From Zygnema cylindricum (Eukaryota; Streptophyta; Zygnematophyceae; Zygnematales; Zygnemataceae), in contig JBBHKE010003541.1 in NCBI GenBank assembly GCA_037447655.1, positions 135,339 to 176,549 on the forward strand: a DNA stretch of 41,211 nt. The letters run 5' to 3'. Below, one piece after another: positions 19,372 through 29,090 of the stretch. Every line of letters begins with the position of its first letter. Positions within the stretch are counted from its first letter, which is position 1. The notes under the pieces are model-generated. The model was not told the origin of the DNA and searched no databases. It saw only the letters and a list, made by a program, of their open reading frames with translations. A program made the position numbers and the translations under genes.

Positions 19372-20774
19372 GTGACGCACGCGATGACGCACACGAAAAG
19401 GAATGGATTATTGACACGAGAGCGTTTCAACACGTGTGTACGGACGCTACACTTTTTGACAACATGCACTCACTTACCGTACCAAAGCTAATTACAGTCG
19501 CAAGTGAACAAACTATTACGGTTGGTACCGTAGGTACCGTTCGATTGAATTTACCTACGTGGGAACGTTTTGGAAATGAAACGATATCGGAAGCACGTTT
19601 ATTGAACGTCCTATATATTCCGGATAGTTCAGTGAATCTATTAAGTGTACCTCAAATTCAGCGAGCCGGTGGGAGCGTAGTCGCTAGAGGTGATTCGGCG
19701 ATTCACATATATCGCGCCGACGGCAAATTAATCGGCGAAGGCGAAGTCACCAATTCGATGCATAGTCGACTTTTATGGAGGCGACAAAGGAAGAATGCTT
19801 CTTCCACTGGCATTCTAAATCAAATCTCGGAATTAAAGGGAGATTTAATGTTATGGCACCATCGGATGTGTCATACATCCGAAGGAAATTTGAGGAGAAT
19901 GATAAAAACGACATGTGTGAGAGGATTGGATCTTGCTACCGGTGAAAAAGTAAATGGTTGCGATGGATGTAGCCAATGACGACAAATTTGGAAACCACAT
20001 CCAACTAAGGATGTGAAATTTCGGGCTCAACATCCATTGGAGCTTGTGCACGTCGATCTATGTGGACAAATTAAGCCGGAGAGCCTCGGAGGAAATCGAT
20101 ATATTATGGTCATCGTTGATGATTATTCAAGATTTTTGTGGGTTCGATTATTGAAGAGGAAATCAGATGCTCTTGAAACTTTTATTGAGTGGCATGCATT
20201 TGCCGAAAGACAATGCGAACGGAAATTGAAAGCCATCCGTTCGGATAATGGAGGCGAATTTATCGCATTCGAGAGGTATTGTAAGGAGAAAGGAATTACC
20301 CAACAATTCACTTCACCTTATTCTCCAGAATCGAATGGAGTTGCCGAAAGGAAGAATAGGACCTTACAAGAAATGGTGAGGGCGATGGTGCATTCGGCCG
20401 GTCAAAGTATCTCATTATTGGGAGATGTTATCCTCACGGCCAATTATATTTGTAATCAGAGACTTACTTCGGTTTCCGGTGGTAAAACACCATTCGAGTT
20501 ACTTTATAGGCGAAAACCGGCTCTCTATCATCTCCGAATTTGGGGATGTCATGCTACGGTATATGTCGATCAAGTGAAAAGGAAAGGAAAATTTGCGGCT
20601 AGGAGTTGGTCCAGAATTTTCGTGGGCTATAGTACAAAAGGAAATCTTTATCGTGTATTCGATCCGGTTCGTCGTATTGTGGAAGAATCCCGAAATGTTA
20701 ATTTTCATGAAGACTTCAAATCGGTTATTGAGAAATCGGCGGAATTGAAGAAGAATCTTGATTTTATGAGGTAG
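19302..20774 (+). pseudogene. protease and integrase of element B
   Basis: The protease motif is WIIDTRAFQH, with the catalytic Asp at 19413. The Gly normally after Asp-Thr is Arg (AGA), so activity is doubtful. The HHCC domain (LWHHRMCHTSEGN ... CDGC) follows, then a TGA at 19977. The catalytic core keeps Asp at 20055 (HVDLCG), Asp at 20244 (RSDNGGEF) and Glu at 20346 (NGVAERKN), with 33 residues between the last two. A GKGY-like WGCHATVYV and FVGYS stretch closes the core. The frame ends with TAG at 20772. Apart from one stop this is a nearly complete integrase. Confidence 0.92.
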
Positions 20775-20884
20775 ACAATGTTATCAATTTCCCGGAAATT
20801 GAGGACTCGGATTCCGATGAGGAACCGGAATCTATTGTCAACATCAAGAAGGGAAAATCAAATGTTGATTCGAGTTCGGAGAAA

Positions 20885-22693
20885 TTGGACATTGACATTG
20901 ATGTTCGGAGTAATGTGAGCCGAAATTCCAAAATGTCGACGGAAAGTCAAAAATCTTCGAGTTCAAAATCTAATATGGACGAGGAGGAGAAGATTGTGGA
21001 ACAAGTTCCGGTTCTTAGACGGATTACACAAGAGAATAGAGGAAAGAAACCAAATCGGCTTTCTTATGACAAAATTGGTGGAGAGAATTCCCATTATTTC
21101 GTCTCCGATGCGAAGGAGACGGAATTCCTTTTATAGCAATTAATGTGCGAGAATTTGGCCGGTGATCCTCAATCATACGCGGAGGCGAGAAACTCGTGTG
21201 ATTGGGAAACGAAGTGGAAGCCGCCATCGGAGAAGGAGTATAAGTCAATTGTGGAAAATCGGACATTTGAGGAAGTAAAATTACCGAAAGGAAAAAAAAC
21301 GATTGACGCGAAATGGGTCTTCAAGACTAAAACTGGTGCATAGTGTGAAGTAGTAAAATATAAGGCTAGACTTGTATGTAAAGGATTTCAACAAAGAGAG
21401 GGGGTAGATTATACGGAGACATATGCTCCCGTTGTGAAATTCGACTCTCTAAGGATGATTATGGCGATTATCGCTGCAAGGAAGAAACACGTTCATCAAA
21501 TGGACGTGGAGACCGCGTTTTTGAATGGAGAGTTAGAAGAAGAGGTTTACATGAAGATACCTGAAGGTGTGACCTCACGAGAAGGAATGGTATGGCGTCT
21601 TCGCAAATCGCTCTACGGGTTGAAGCAGGCGCCTCGCACTTGGTATCTAGGCCTACACAAAGTTCTTTTGGACTTTGGTTTCACACGTACGATTTCGGAT
21701 TCTGGAGTGTACGTGAAAGGACAAGGAAAAGATCAAATTATGTTTTCGGTTTACGTCGATGATTTCTTGATGACGTCGGATAGTTTGGAACGTATACGCG
21801 AATTGAAAGCGTACTTACGACAACATTTCAAAGTCACAGATCTTGGCGAAGTAAAATATATTTTGGGAATTGAAGTAATTCGTCATGAGAATGTTGATAT
21901 AAAGTTAAGTCAAGCGCAATATTGTAAGGAAGTATTAACGCGATTTTCCATGCTTGGTGCAAAACCAATTTCGACGCCTATGGACGCGAAAAGTCAATTG
22001 CGAAAGTTCAAGGAAGAAGCGACGATAGACGTACCGTACCGCGAAGCGATTGGAGGTTTAATGTTCCTAAATGTTGGTACGCGGCCCGATATTTCGGCCG
22101 CCGTTTCAATTGTAAGTCGATATTGCCAAGCACCAAAGAAATCACATTGGGAAGTCGTCAAGCATATATTTCGATACTTGACGGGAACTATGGATATCGG
22201 TCTTGTATTCAAATCTAAAAGAGGATCGTTGGAATGCTTCGGATATTGCGACGCCGATTGGGGCGAAGATTTTGATTCGGGAAAATCAACGTCCGGATAT
22301 GCGTTTGTGTTTGGTGGAGCGGCGATTTCGTGGAGTTCGCGTTTGCAACCAACCGTGGCACTAAGTTCAACGGATGCCGAGTATATGGCGGCGTGCCACA
22401 AAAGCAAAGCATCTATATGGATAAAAGAAATGTTAAGCGAACTTGGATTTTCGATTAGATGCTTACATTTTTTTACGGATAGTATGAGTTCGACGACACT
22501 TGTGAAAAATCCCGTTTTTCACAAACGCACTAAACATATACGGATTCAATGGCATTTTGTACAAGATTTGGTTGCGGCTAAATAAGTGGAATTTTTGTAT
22601 GTTTCGACACTTGAGGAAGCTGCCGATATGCTTACTAAGGCGACGACGTTTGATAAGCTTTTAAGAGGAAGACCTAAATTAGGGTTGTTGTGA
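20885..22693 (+). pseudogene. reverse transcriptase and RNase H of element B
   Basis: After a serine- and acid-rich linker, RT begins near 21140. It has KWVFKTKTGA, ARLVCKGF, QMDVETAFLNGELEEEVYM (first catalytic Asp), SLYGLKQAPRTWY and YVDD at 21752-21763. RNase H follows with GYCDADWGED and STSGY (about 22237-22300), SSTDAEYMA and FTDSMSS. The end RGRPKLGLL stops at 22691. Stops at 21134 (TAG), 21341 (TAG) and 22583 (TAA) interrupt an otherwise single frame. In the STEAEY block the usual Glu is Asp. Confidence 0.93.
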
Positions 22694-22705
22694 CGATTCT
22701 TCAAT

Positions 22706-22717
22706 GAAGAGGGGGAA
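22706..22717 (+). other. polypurine tract of element B
   Basis: GAAGAGGGGGAA abuts the TGTTAC start of the 3' LTR. Confidence 0.88.
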
Positions 22718-23290
22718 TGTTACGATTCATTGAAAGAATCGTACGCACGCGGAATCAGTTTGATTTCGCAAAAGAAAAACTGTACTTTCTAGAATATATC
22801 GAAAGTACAGTTACGTGTATTTAGATAAAGTTCTAGTTGTTTCGCGAAATATATTTGTTGTTTCGTTTCGCGTCTACATTGTCGTACCTCTAATTTAGTA
22901 CGATAGTTCTTCTAGCTTTGTCTAGTAATTTCGTTTTAGCTTGTCGTTTTGCAATGTTTAAGCCCTAAGTGAGAATTAGAGTGTTCTAGTTTAATCTGCG
23001 GACAAGTGGCATCTGGAGGCTTCTTGGCGGCGCACGCTCACACGTGTCACGCCATGGGTGGTATTGTATTTAAGGGACACCATGACTGTGCGTTAATCAA
23101 TCAATGAGAAATTGGAGGATTATATGGAGTAATAAAAGAGATAGAGAAGAAATTGTAATTTCAATTTTTTATTAATGTGAGAATTTTCTGAAATGTCTCT
23201 TCAATGTTGATGTAATGCTTTATATTCTGAATGCTTCTGCTGCTATAAGTGTTTATTAAGTGAGCTCAGAGTTTTTTATCGACCTTTTCA
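22718..23290 (+). repeat. 3' LTR of element B
   Basis: It is 573 bp, the same length as the 5' LTR, with about 36 substitutions and no indels by hand alignment. One arm of the 13-bp hairpin has a mismatch at its end here (22777-22789 with 22801-22813). Confidence 0.93.
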
Positions 23291-23295
23291 GCATT

Positions 23296-24042
23296 TAGGG
23301 CGACTAATCATGTCACCAACCGGAGAATCAACTCGGCTTTATGCACGAAACACCAGAGGAACTTTGAAGTGGACAAGCACATACGGTAAAACTTTTAAGG
23401 ATTTGGGGATGTTAGTCTATGGGGTATGTAGAGGAAAGAAACCGGGAGGGGAAGTTTGTGGCACGCTCATGGGAAGGATACTTTATGGGGTATAGTGAGA
23501 ACTCAATGCAGTATAGAATTTATAACCCCGTTACTAGAAGGGTCCAAGAGTCTAAAAATGTGGAGTTCAATGAAAATTTGGAATGGATGGTGAAAGGAGC
23601 TAATGAGTCTAAACGGGCCGAAGATTACGAGGAGGAGAGTCATTATGAGAAATTCACAGGAGAGGAGGAGGAAGAATAATAAGTCTTGATGGAGGTAGTG
23701 ACAAAGAAAAAGGTGCGATTTGTAGAGCATACTTTAGAGAAAGCTATGAAACCTAAGCCCACCAACAACGAAACACAGGGGGACGAGGTCATTAGAGAAC
23801 CATCCACTTATACAAACAACGTGACATCAGAAAAGACACCATTTGAGAAGGAGGGCGATGACAACATTGAGAGCATTGATTCTGATAAAGAATTTGCAAA
23901 AGACGTAAAGAGAAGTAAGAGATCAACGAAAGGGAAGACACCAGAAAGTTTCTCACCAAGACAGTCATATAAAAAGAAAACCAGTTACCAGAAGGCAATT
24001 TTCGAACTTAGAGAAGGAAGGGCGGAACCCTTTCTCTTATGA
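23296..24042 (+). pseudogene. integrase C-terminal part and linker of element A, after the nested element
   Basis: The A integrase resumes directly after the second GCATT. It has ARSWEGYFMGYSENSMQY and VQESKNVEFNEN (about 23459-23575), the usual end of the copia core. The pieces lie in more than one frame before 23419. A charged linker at 23686-24042 (KKKVRFVEHT, then Lys/Glu/Ser-rich) stands where B has its own serine-rich linker. Confidence 0.8.
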
Positions 24043-25612
24043 AAGGCAATTACAGAAAATCGTTCAACCGATCCTCAATCATATCAAGAGGCTAAAGACT
24101 CGAACGAATTGGAGGTGAAGTGGAAACTGGCGTTTACAAAGGAGTTTAATTCTGTGAAAGCAAATAGGTGTTTCGAAGAAGTAGACTTACCAGTTGGTAT
24201 GAAGGCGATAGACTCTAAGTGGTTTTTTAAGACAAAGACGGCAGCCTTAGGAGAAATTCTTAAGTATAAAGCACGCTTAGTATGTAAAGGCTTTCTGCAA
24301 AAAAAAGGTATTGACTATTAAAAAACTTAGGGTATCGACTATTCAGAAACTTTTGCTCCTGTGGTTAAGTTCATTTTTTTGCGAGCATTATTGCAATGGC
24401 GGCGGCGGAAGGAATGCATATCCAACAAATGGATGTAGAGAGAACTTTCTTAAATGGAGAATTAGAGGAGGAGGTGTATATGAAAATTCTAGAAGGGGTT
24501 TTTGGAAAGAATGGTAAAGTATGGAGGTTGTGGAAGGCTTTGTATGGTTTGAAGCAGGCACCAATAACGTGGAATTATAAACTTCTTAAGGTTTTACTAA
24601 TTTTGGGATTTAGAAGGATCACTGCAGATTGTGGAGTGTATATTCGGGAGAAGATTGTTACATGGTAATTTTTTAGTGTATACGTAGATTATTTCATTTC
24701 CACCTCTCACAATTTCGGTTTACTTGGAAAATTAAAGATTGAATTTTGGAAGCATTTTAGAATTACATACTTTGGAGATGCACAAAACATTGTGGGAATT
24801 CAGATTCCGAGGAGGAGGAACAAAGACATTAAGCTAAGCCAAGAACAATATGCAAAAGAGCCACTAGAAAGATTTGGGTTCTTAGATTGTAAGCCACTTG
24901 GAACTCCTCTTGATCCTCGTGACAAGCTTTTTAACTTTGTTAAAAGTCCTGAGGTTGATGTTCCCTATAGGGAGGCGGTCGGTAGCTTGATGTATTTAAG
25001 TGTCGGTACTAGGCCTGACATTAGTGCCGCGGTAAGTCTGGTTAGTCAATATTGTGGCAATCCGGAAAAAATACATTGGGAGGCGGTGAAGATAATATTT
25101 AGGTTTCTGGCGGGAAAACTTAGTCTTGGAATTGTTTATAAAAAAATGAGAGTTTGAGTTGTTAGGATATTGTGATGCCAACTATGGAGGGGACCATGAT
25201 AAAGGAAGGTCTATGTCAAGATATGCGTTTTTACTTACAGCCATCTCGTGGAATTCCCGTTTGCAACCTACCGTGGCACTTTCATCTACGGAGGCGGAGT
25301 ATATGGCCGCATTTCATGATGTGAGCAATGTTGTGTGGATAAAAGAATTTCTATCGAAGGTTAGAGTGAAAAAATAATGCATGCAAATTTTAAGCGATAA
25401 CATGTCCTCCTTTGCACTTAGTAAAATCATATTTTGCATAAGCGCACTAAACACATTAAAATTGAGTGGCATTTTGTTAGAGATTTGGTTTCGGAAAAAG
25501 AAGTTGAATTTGCGTTTGTACCTACAGAAGAACAAGCAGGTGATATATTAACCAAAGCAGCATTGAAGGAAGTTTATGAAATGGGAAAGAAGTTAGTGGG
25601 CATGGAGTAAAA
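24043..25612 (+). pseudogene. reverse transcriptase and RNase H of element A, broken
   Basis: Pieces in several frames align with B: KWFFKTKTAA and ARLVCKGF near 24220-24290, QMDVERTFLNGELEEEVYM near 24425, LYGLKQAP near 24540. The active-site motif reads YVDY (24681-24692): the second Asp is Tyr. An in-frame 24-bp tandem duplication with two stops lies at 24307-24354. RNase H shows LGYCDAN (25156-25180), SMSRY for STSGY, SSTEAEYMA and SDNMSS, with a frameshift near 25150. The last codons, KKLVGME, end at 25608-25610. Confidence 0.88.
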
Positions 25613-25631
25613 GGGGACTTTGAGTATCTCA

Positions 25632-25644
25632 ATAAGAGGGGGAA
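25632..25644 (+). other. polypurine tract of element A
   Basis: ATAAGAGGGGGAA directly precedes the 3' LTR. Confidence 0.88.
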
Positions 25645-26149
25645 TGTTAGGATTAAGTACTGAGCACTCACTTAGCAACGAGACATTTTCGTAGCTAAAG
25701 TAGCGACGACCAGCGACGAAGTAGTTTCGTCGCTAGATATTTGAAGTGACATAGAAGTTGTTTGTTCGTTTCGTTTCGCGCGAGTTCTAGCCGTACTATA
25801 GAAGTGACGTGGAAATTGTTTGGTCGCTTTGGTTCACTTAATTTCTAGTCGTACCGTGTAGTTCAAGTCGGTTGGTAGTTGACTTTCATTGTTGGTCAAC
25901 TAACTTAGGACGACTACCTTTTGTCGGTCGTATACTTCGCCACGCCTTTTTAGTCATGTACATATATATTTGTTGAGACTTTGTGGTAGAGTTATCTTTT
26001 GGAGGCGTAGCTTATTAAGGAGGCGTAGAAAGGTCAAAAGTAGAAAGAGAACAAAAACAAGTTGTGTACTTGCATTGTGCTTAATATATTGAATTTTTCG
26101 GAGGAACACTCTTGTTGTGTGTGTCTTTTATTTGGTTTGTTATCTTACA
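25645..26149 (+). repeat. 3' LTR of element A
   Basis: 505 bp from TGTTAGGATTAAG to TATCTTACA, followed by the GGAAG target duplication (26150-26154). It carries the hairpin AGCGACGAA with TTCGTCGCT at 25712-25734 and only one copy of the 60-bp unit doubled in the 5' LTR. Confidence 0.93.
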
Positions 26150-26400
26150 GGAAGGAAGGGAAAGGAAGGAAGGAAAGGAAAAGATGGAAGGAAAGGAAGG
26201 GAGGAAGGGAAAAAAAGGAGGAAAGACAAAAAATAAAAGCAAGGAAAGTAAGGAAGCAAAGGAAGGGAAGGAAGGAAAAGAAGGAAATAAGGAAAAGAAT
26301 GAATCATTTTAAGTAAGGTAAAAAGGAAAAGACATGCTAAGAAAGGATTTTCAAGGAAAAAAGGTTTTATAGAGAAAGGACTTTAGGAAAGGAAAATATG
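26150..26400 (+). repeat. GGAAG-rich low-complexity tract, right flank of element A
   Basis: Dense GGAAG/GGAAA words, continuing the purine-rich tandem repeat left of 14286. The open frames it produces are Lys/Glu/Gly-only artefacts. Confidence 0.75.
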
Positions 26401-27201
26401 AACAAATGTTTTTATGAACCTTGTGTATTTTCATAGTATACATATAAGCATTCTCATTTAGCATTTATGTTTCTGTACACTTGTGTTTTTATAAAAACAA
26501 TATACATTTTCAAAGAATCCATGTAAATTCTGTGAAAACATACTTTTATAAAATCACTATGTCGTTTGAAATGATTTATATTTATTTACTACATACATAT
26601 AATTCATCCATCCTATGATTCATAAAAAAAAAAATCAATTAATATCATTTATTTTTAAAATTAAAGTGCATTCCCTTTAAAATTTAATAAAATGACGGCT
26701 ATTAAATAATATTGCACATATTTAGTGTTCTATATTGAATGTGAGGCCATGAAAGGCCAAAAAATGCTAATATGACAAAATAGTAAAGATATGCCAAAAG
26801 AGAAGAAAAAGCCAAGATAGAAAAGACAAGAGAGAGTAACAAAAAACAAAGAAACAAGTGAGAGGTTTGTCGTTTGAGTGTCTTTTTTATTTAGTTAATT
26901 ATATTACGACACAAGAGAGTTTTATAGTAAGACAAAACAAGAGGTAGCCGAAAAGGCACTAAAAGGTACTTCTAATCTAAGGTGGAACTAAGGAAGGTAC
27001 GACTAGCTACGGTAAAAGGAATCAAAGTCTAAAAAAGGATTCATACGAAAGAATCATAAACTCTAACAAAATTATGTACATTCTACTAAATAAAGTACAA
27101 AACGCTAAACCGTAATGCTAGATTTATAGCGTAGCGAGTAGGACTCTTAAAATACTGTAGTAACAACAAGTAGTGTAAAGCGCTCTAAGTGTATTTCAAC
27201 A
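26401..27201. other. AT-rich stretch, possible old LTR at its right end
   Basis: No gene seen. At 27194-27213 the plus strand reads TTTCAACA followed by ten C and TCG. On the minus strand this is a G-rich tract abutting TGTTGAAATA, the usual look of a copia PPT/3' LTR junction. The sequence left of it would then be an eroded minus-strand LTR of a further family, and 27202-27260 its interior. Confidence 0.35.
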
Positions 27202-27260
27202 CCCCCCCCCCTCGATTAAAGCATGGTTAGTCACAAAGACCGACATAAAAAATGTGATAA

Positions 27261-27930
27261 TGTAGGATCTTAGGCAAAAGACATTCACTCTAAATAATTC
27301 ACAAAACATGAATCATTACACAGCGGAAGCTCATAAAAGAAAAGAGGAATATTCAGCCAAAAAGAATTATAAGTGGTCTTGGCCGAAGCCTCTTTACATC
27401 ATCTCTCTTCTCTCTTCTCTCTTCTCTATCCTCTTTAAATAATCTCTTACTCCAATATCAAATCCTCTATGATTCAATCATGTAAGATACAATTAATTGA
27501 TTCGATTAATTCGATACTCTGCACATGTACACTGCTGCCTATATATACTCGCTACTCTGCACTAAGAGACAACAAGATAAGACAAGCAGAACTTAGCGTA
27601 GCGACGAAGTCTGTCCCTAGCTGACTGTGCACTCTTCAATGAAAGTTCCACGAAGGAAGGCGCACACGCTTCTTCCTTCAAAACAACAAACTCCAAACGT
27701 TGACTTAACACGTGTCGTCACACAAACACACCTGCACGCAAAATGTAACACCTGCGCACGAAATAAACAAGTGACGCAAAACGAAATCGTATGTTTCGTT
27801 CGCGGACAACAAAAGTATTGTCGCGAAACGACATCGTAATTTTTGTATGATGACGCGACAGTTCGCGTCAAACAAATACAAGTTGGTATGACGCTTCGCG
27901 GAAATACCGCGAAACGACAATAATCCAACA
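27261..27930 (-). repeat. LTR of element C, left (3' LTR polarity)
   Basis: About 670 bp. On the minus strand it starts TGTTGGATTATTGTCG and ends at TGTAGG on the plus strand. It contains a TCTCTTCTCTCTTCTCTC tract and an AAACGTTGACTTAACACGTG block, both shared with the right LTR. Confidence 0.85.
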
Positions 27931-28016
27931 ATCCCCCTCTTATTGTCGGAATCGCCAAACTCTTCAAAATAATCCAAGTTTCGGTCGCCCCCTCTCAAAC
28001 ACATCATGTGTAGCAG
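27931..28016 (-). pseudogene. polypurine tract and last pol codons of element C
   Basis: On the minus strand ATAAGAGGGGGAT abuts the LTR. Before it, the frame ending at 27964 reads FERGRPKLGLF and stop, matching the pol C-terminus RGRPKLGLL of element B. The sequence then runs into the Ns. Confidence 0.8.
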
Positions 28017-28026
28017 NNNNNNNNNN
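28017..28026. other. assembly gap, ten Ns
   Basis: The Ns separate the gag N-terminal region from the pol C-terminal end of element C. The length of ten is a placeholder; comparison with B suggests about 4 kb is absent. Confidence 0.95.
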
Positions 28027-28390
28027 GGTGCCATTAAAGGCCACGGATTTCCCCGACATATTATAATCATCTTCATTATCCAATGCCTCTTCAAAATCTG
28101 AATCTTCCTCTATCTTTGCTTTACCTTTCCTAATTCTCTCTTTTATCTCACTCTCATTAGCTCCTCCACTGAATGGATCGGCAGCCTGAAATGAAGCAAA
28201 TTCTCTTTTCTCACTAGATTGAGTTTGAAATCGTGAATCTACATATCTCATTAATGTATCAAACATCTCCTCAAATTTTCTCTCCGTATTCCGGGTCTCC
28301 TCAAATTGAGAACCCGAAAAAACTGAACTCTCTTGCTCTCTCCGAAGTCGACATGGGGGAAGGAGTATTTCTATTCTTCTTCCTCCCCAT
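28027..28390 (-). pseudogene. gag N-terminal part of element C, frameshifted
   Basis: ATG at 28390 (minus) opens MGRKKNRNTPSPMS, similar to the Lys/Arg-rich start of gag in B. That frame ends soon. From about 28330 the continuing frame is one base shifted and runs through FEEMFDTLMRYVDSRF and EEALDNEDDYNMSGKSVAFNG, the equivalent of GKTVVFNGSNY in B. Then come the Ns. Confidence 0.75.
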
Positions 28391-28417
28391 GCGCTCTCTC
28401 TCGCTAACTCCGAAACA

Positions 28418-28434
28418 CTTGCTCCGATACCAAT
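28418..28434 (-). other. primer-binding site of element C
   Basis: Read on the minus strand, ATTGGTATCGGAGCAAG follows the LTR and is the same tRNA type as in A, B and H. Confidence 0.85.
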
Positions 28435-29090
28435 TGAAGGATGTAAAGCAAAAGAGTTTCACTTAAAATAATTCACAAAACATAAATCATTACACAGCAG
28501 AAGCTCATAAAAGACAAGAGGAATATTCAGCCAAAAAGATTTATAAGTGTTCTTGGCCGAAGCCTCTTTACATCATCTCTCTTCTCTCTTCTCTCTCTTC
28601 TCTATCCTCTTTAAATAATATCTTACACCAATATCAAATCCTCTATGATTCAATCATGTAAGATAGAATTAATTACTCTGCACATGTACACTACTGCCTA
28701 TATAGTCGCTACTTTGCACTAAGAGACAACAAGAAACGACAAGCAGAACTTAGCATAGCGACGAAGTGTGTCCCTAGCTAACTGTAGCACGCTGCAGTGA
28801 AAGTTCCACGAAGAAAGTAGCACACACTTTCTTCCTTCGAAACAACTAACTCCAAACGTTGACTTAAACACGTGTCGCTTCCCGAACACACCTGCACGCA
28901 AATTGAAACACCTGCGCACGAAAACTTAAAGTGATGCGAAACTAAATAGAACATTTCGTTCGCGGATATCAAAAGTACCGTCGCAAAACGACGTAGTACT
29001 TTTTGTATGATGACTCGACACTTCGCGTCAAACAAACAAATGTTGGTATGACGCTTTGTGGAAATACCGTGAAACGACATTAACCCAACA
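28435..29090 (-). repeat. LTR of element C, right (5' LTR polarity)
   Basis: 656 bp with TG...CA ends on the minus strand (TGTTGGGTTAATGTCG to CATCCTTCA). It is homologous to 27261-27930 along its length, with many substitutions and short indels. Confidence 0.85.

Larger units (their letters stand above)
17285..23290 (+). mobile_element. Ty1/copia retrotransposon B nested in the integrase gene of A
   Basis: A 6006-bp element with 573-bp LTRs, a primer-binding site, a polypurine tract and a perfect GCATT target duplication. It is in the same orientation as its host. Its proteins are recognisably related to those of A but clearly diverged, so it is a different family. LTR divergence is about 6% by hand count. 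Frameshifts and stops interrupt gag and pol, while the integrase DDE residues and RT YVDD are intact. Confidence 0.96.
14286..26149 (+). mobile_element. Ty1/copia retrotransposon A, interrupted by nested element B
   Basis: Intact LTRs, a primer-binding site, a polypurine tract and a perfect GGAAG target duplication frame a gag-protease-integrase-RT-RNase H order, which is the copia order. Removing element B and one GCATT copy leaves an interior of about 4.8 kb, a normal copia length. The LTRs differ at about 5.5% of aligned sites by hand count. The coding region is heavily broken and several catalytic residues are gone, so the copy cannot move by itself. Confidence 0.95.
27261..29090 (-). mobile_element. 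Ty1/copia element C, minus strand, interior collapsed at an assembly gap
   Basis: Two related LTRs flank only about 500 bp. That interior holds a primer-binding site and gag start at the right end, a polypurine tract and the last pol codons at the left end, and ten Ns between them. Copia interiors are about 4-5 kb, so most of gag-pol is missing at the Ns. The LTRs are visibly more diverged than those of A or B (roughly a tenth of sites), and the flanking 5-mers GATAA and AATCT do not match. The two halves may therefore come from different insertions joined in assembly. Confidence 0.75.

Noticed and set aside
27964-28266. A 100-codon minus-strand protein joining gag to the pol C-terminus
   Set aside because: It reads through ten Ns. 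The two ends match opposite ends of copia pol, so the fusion is an assembly artefact.
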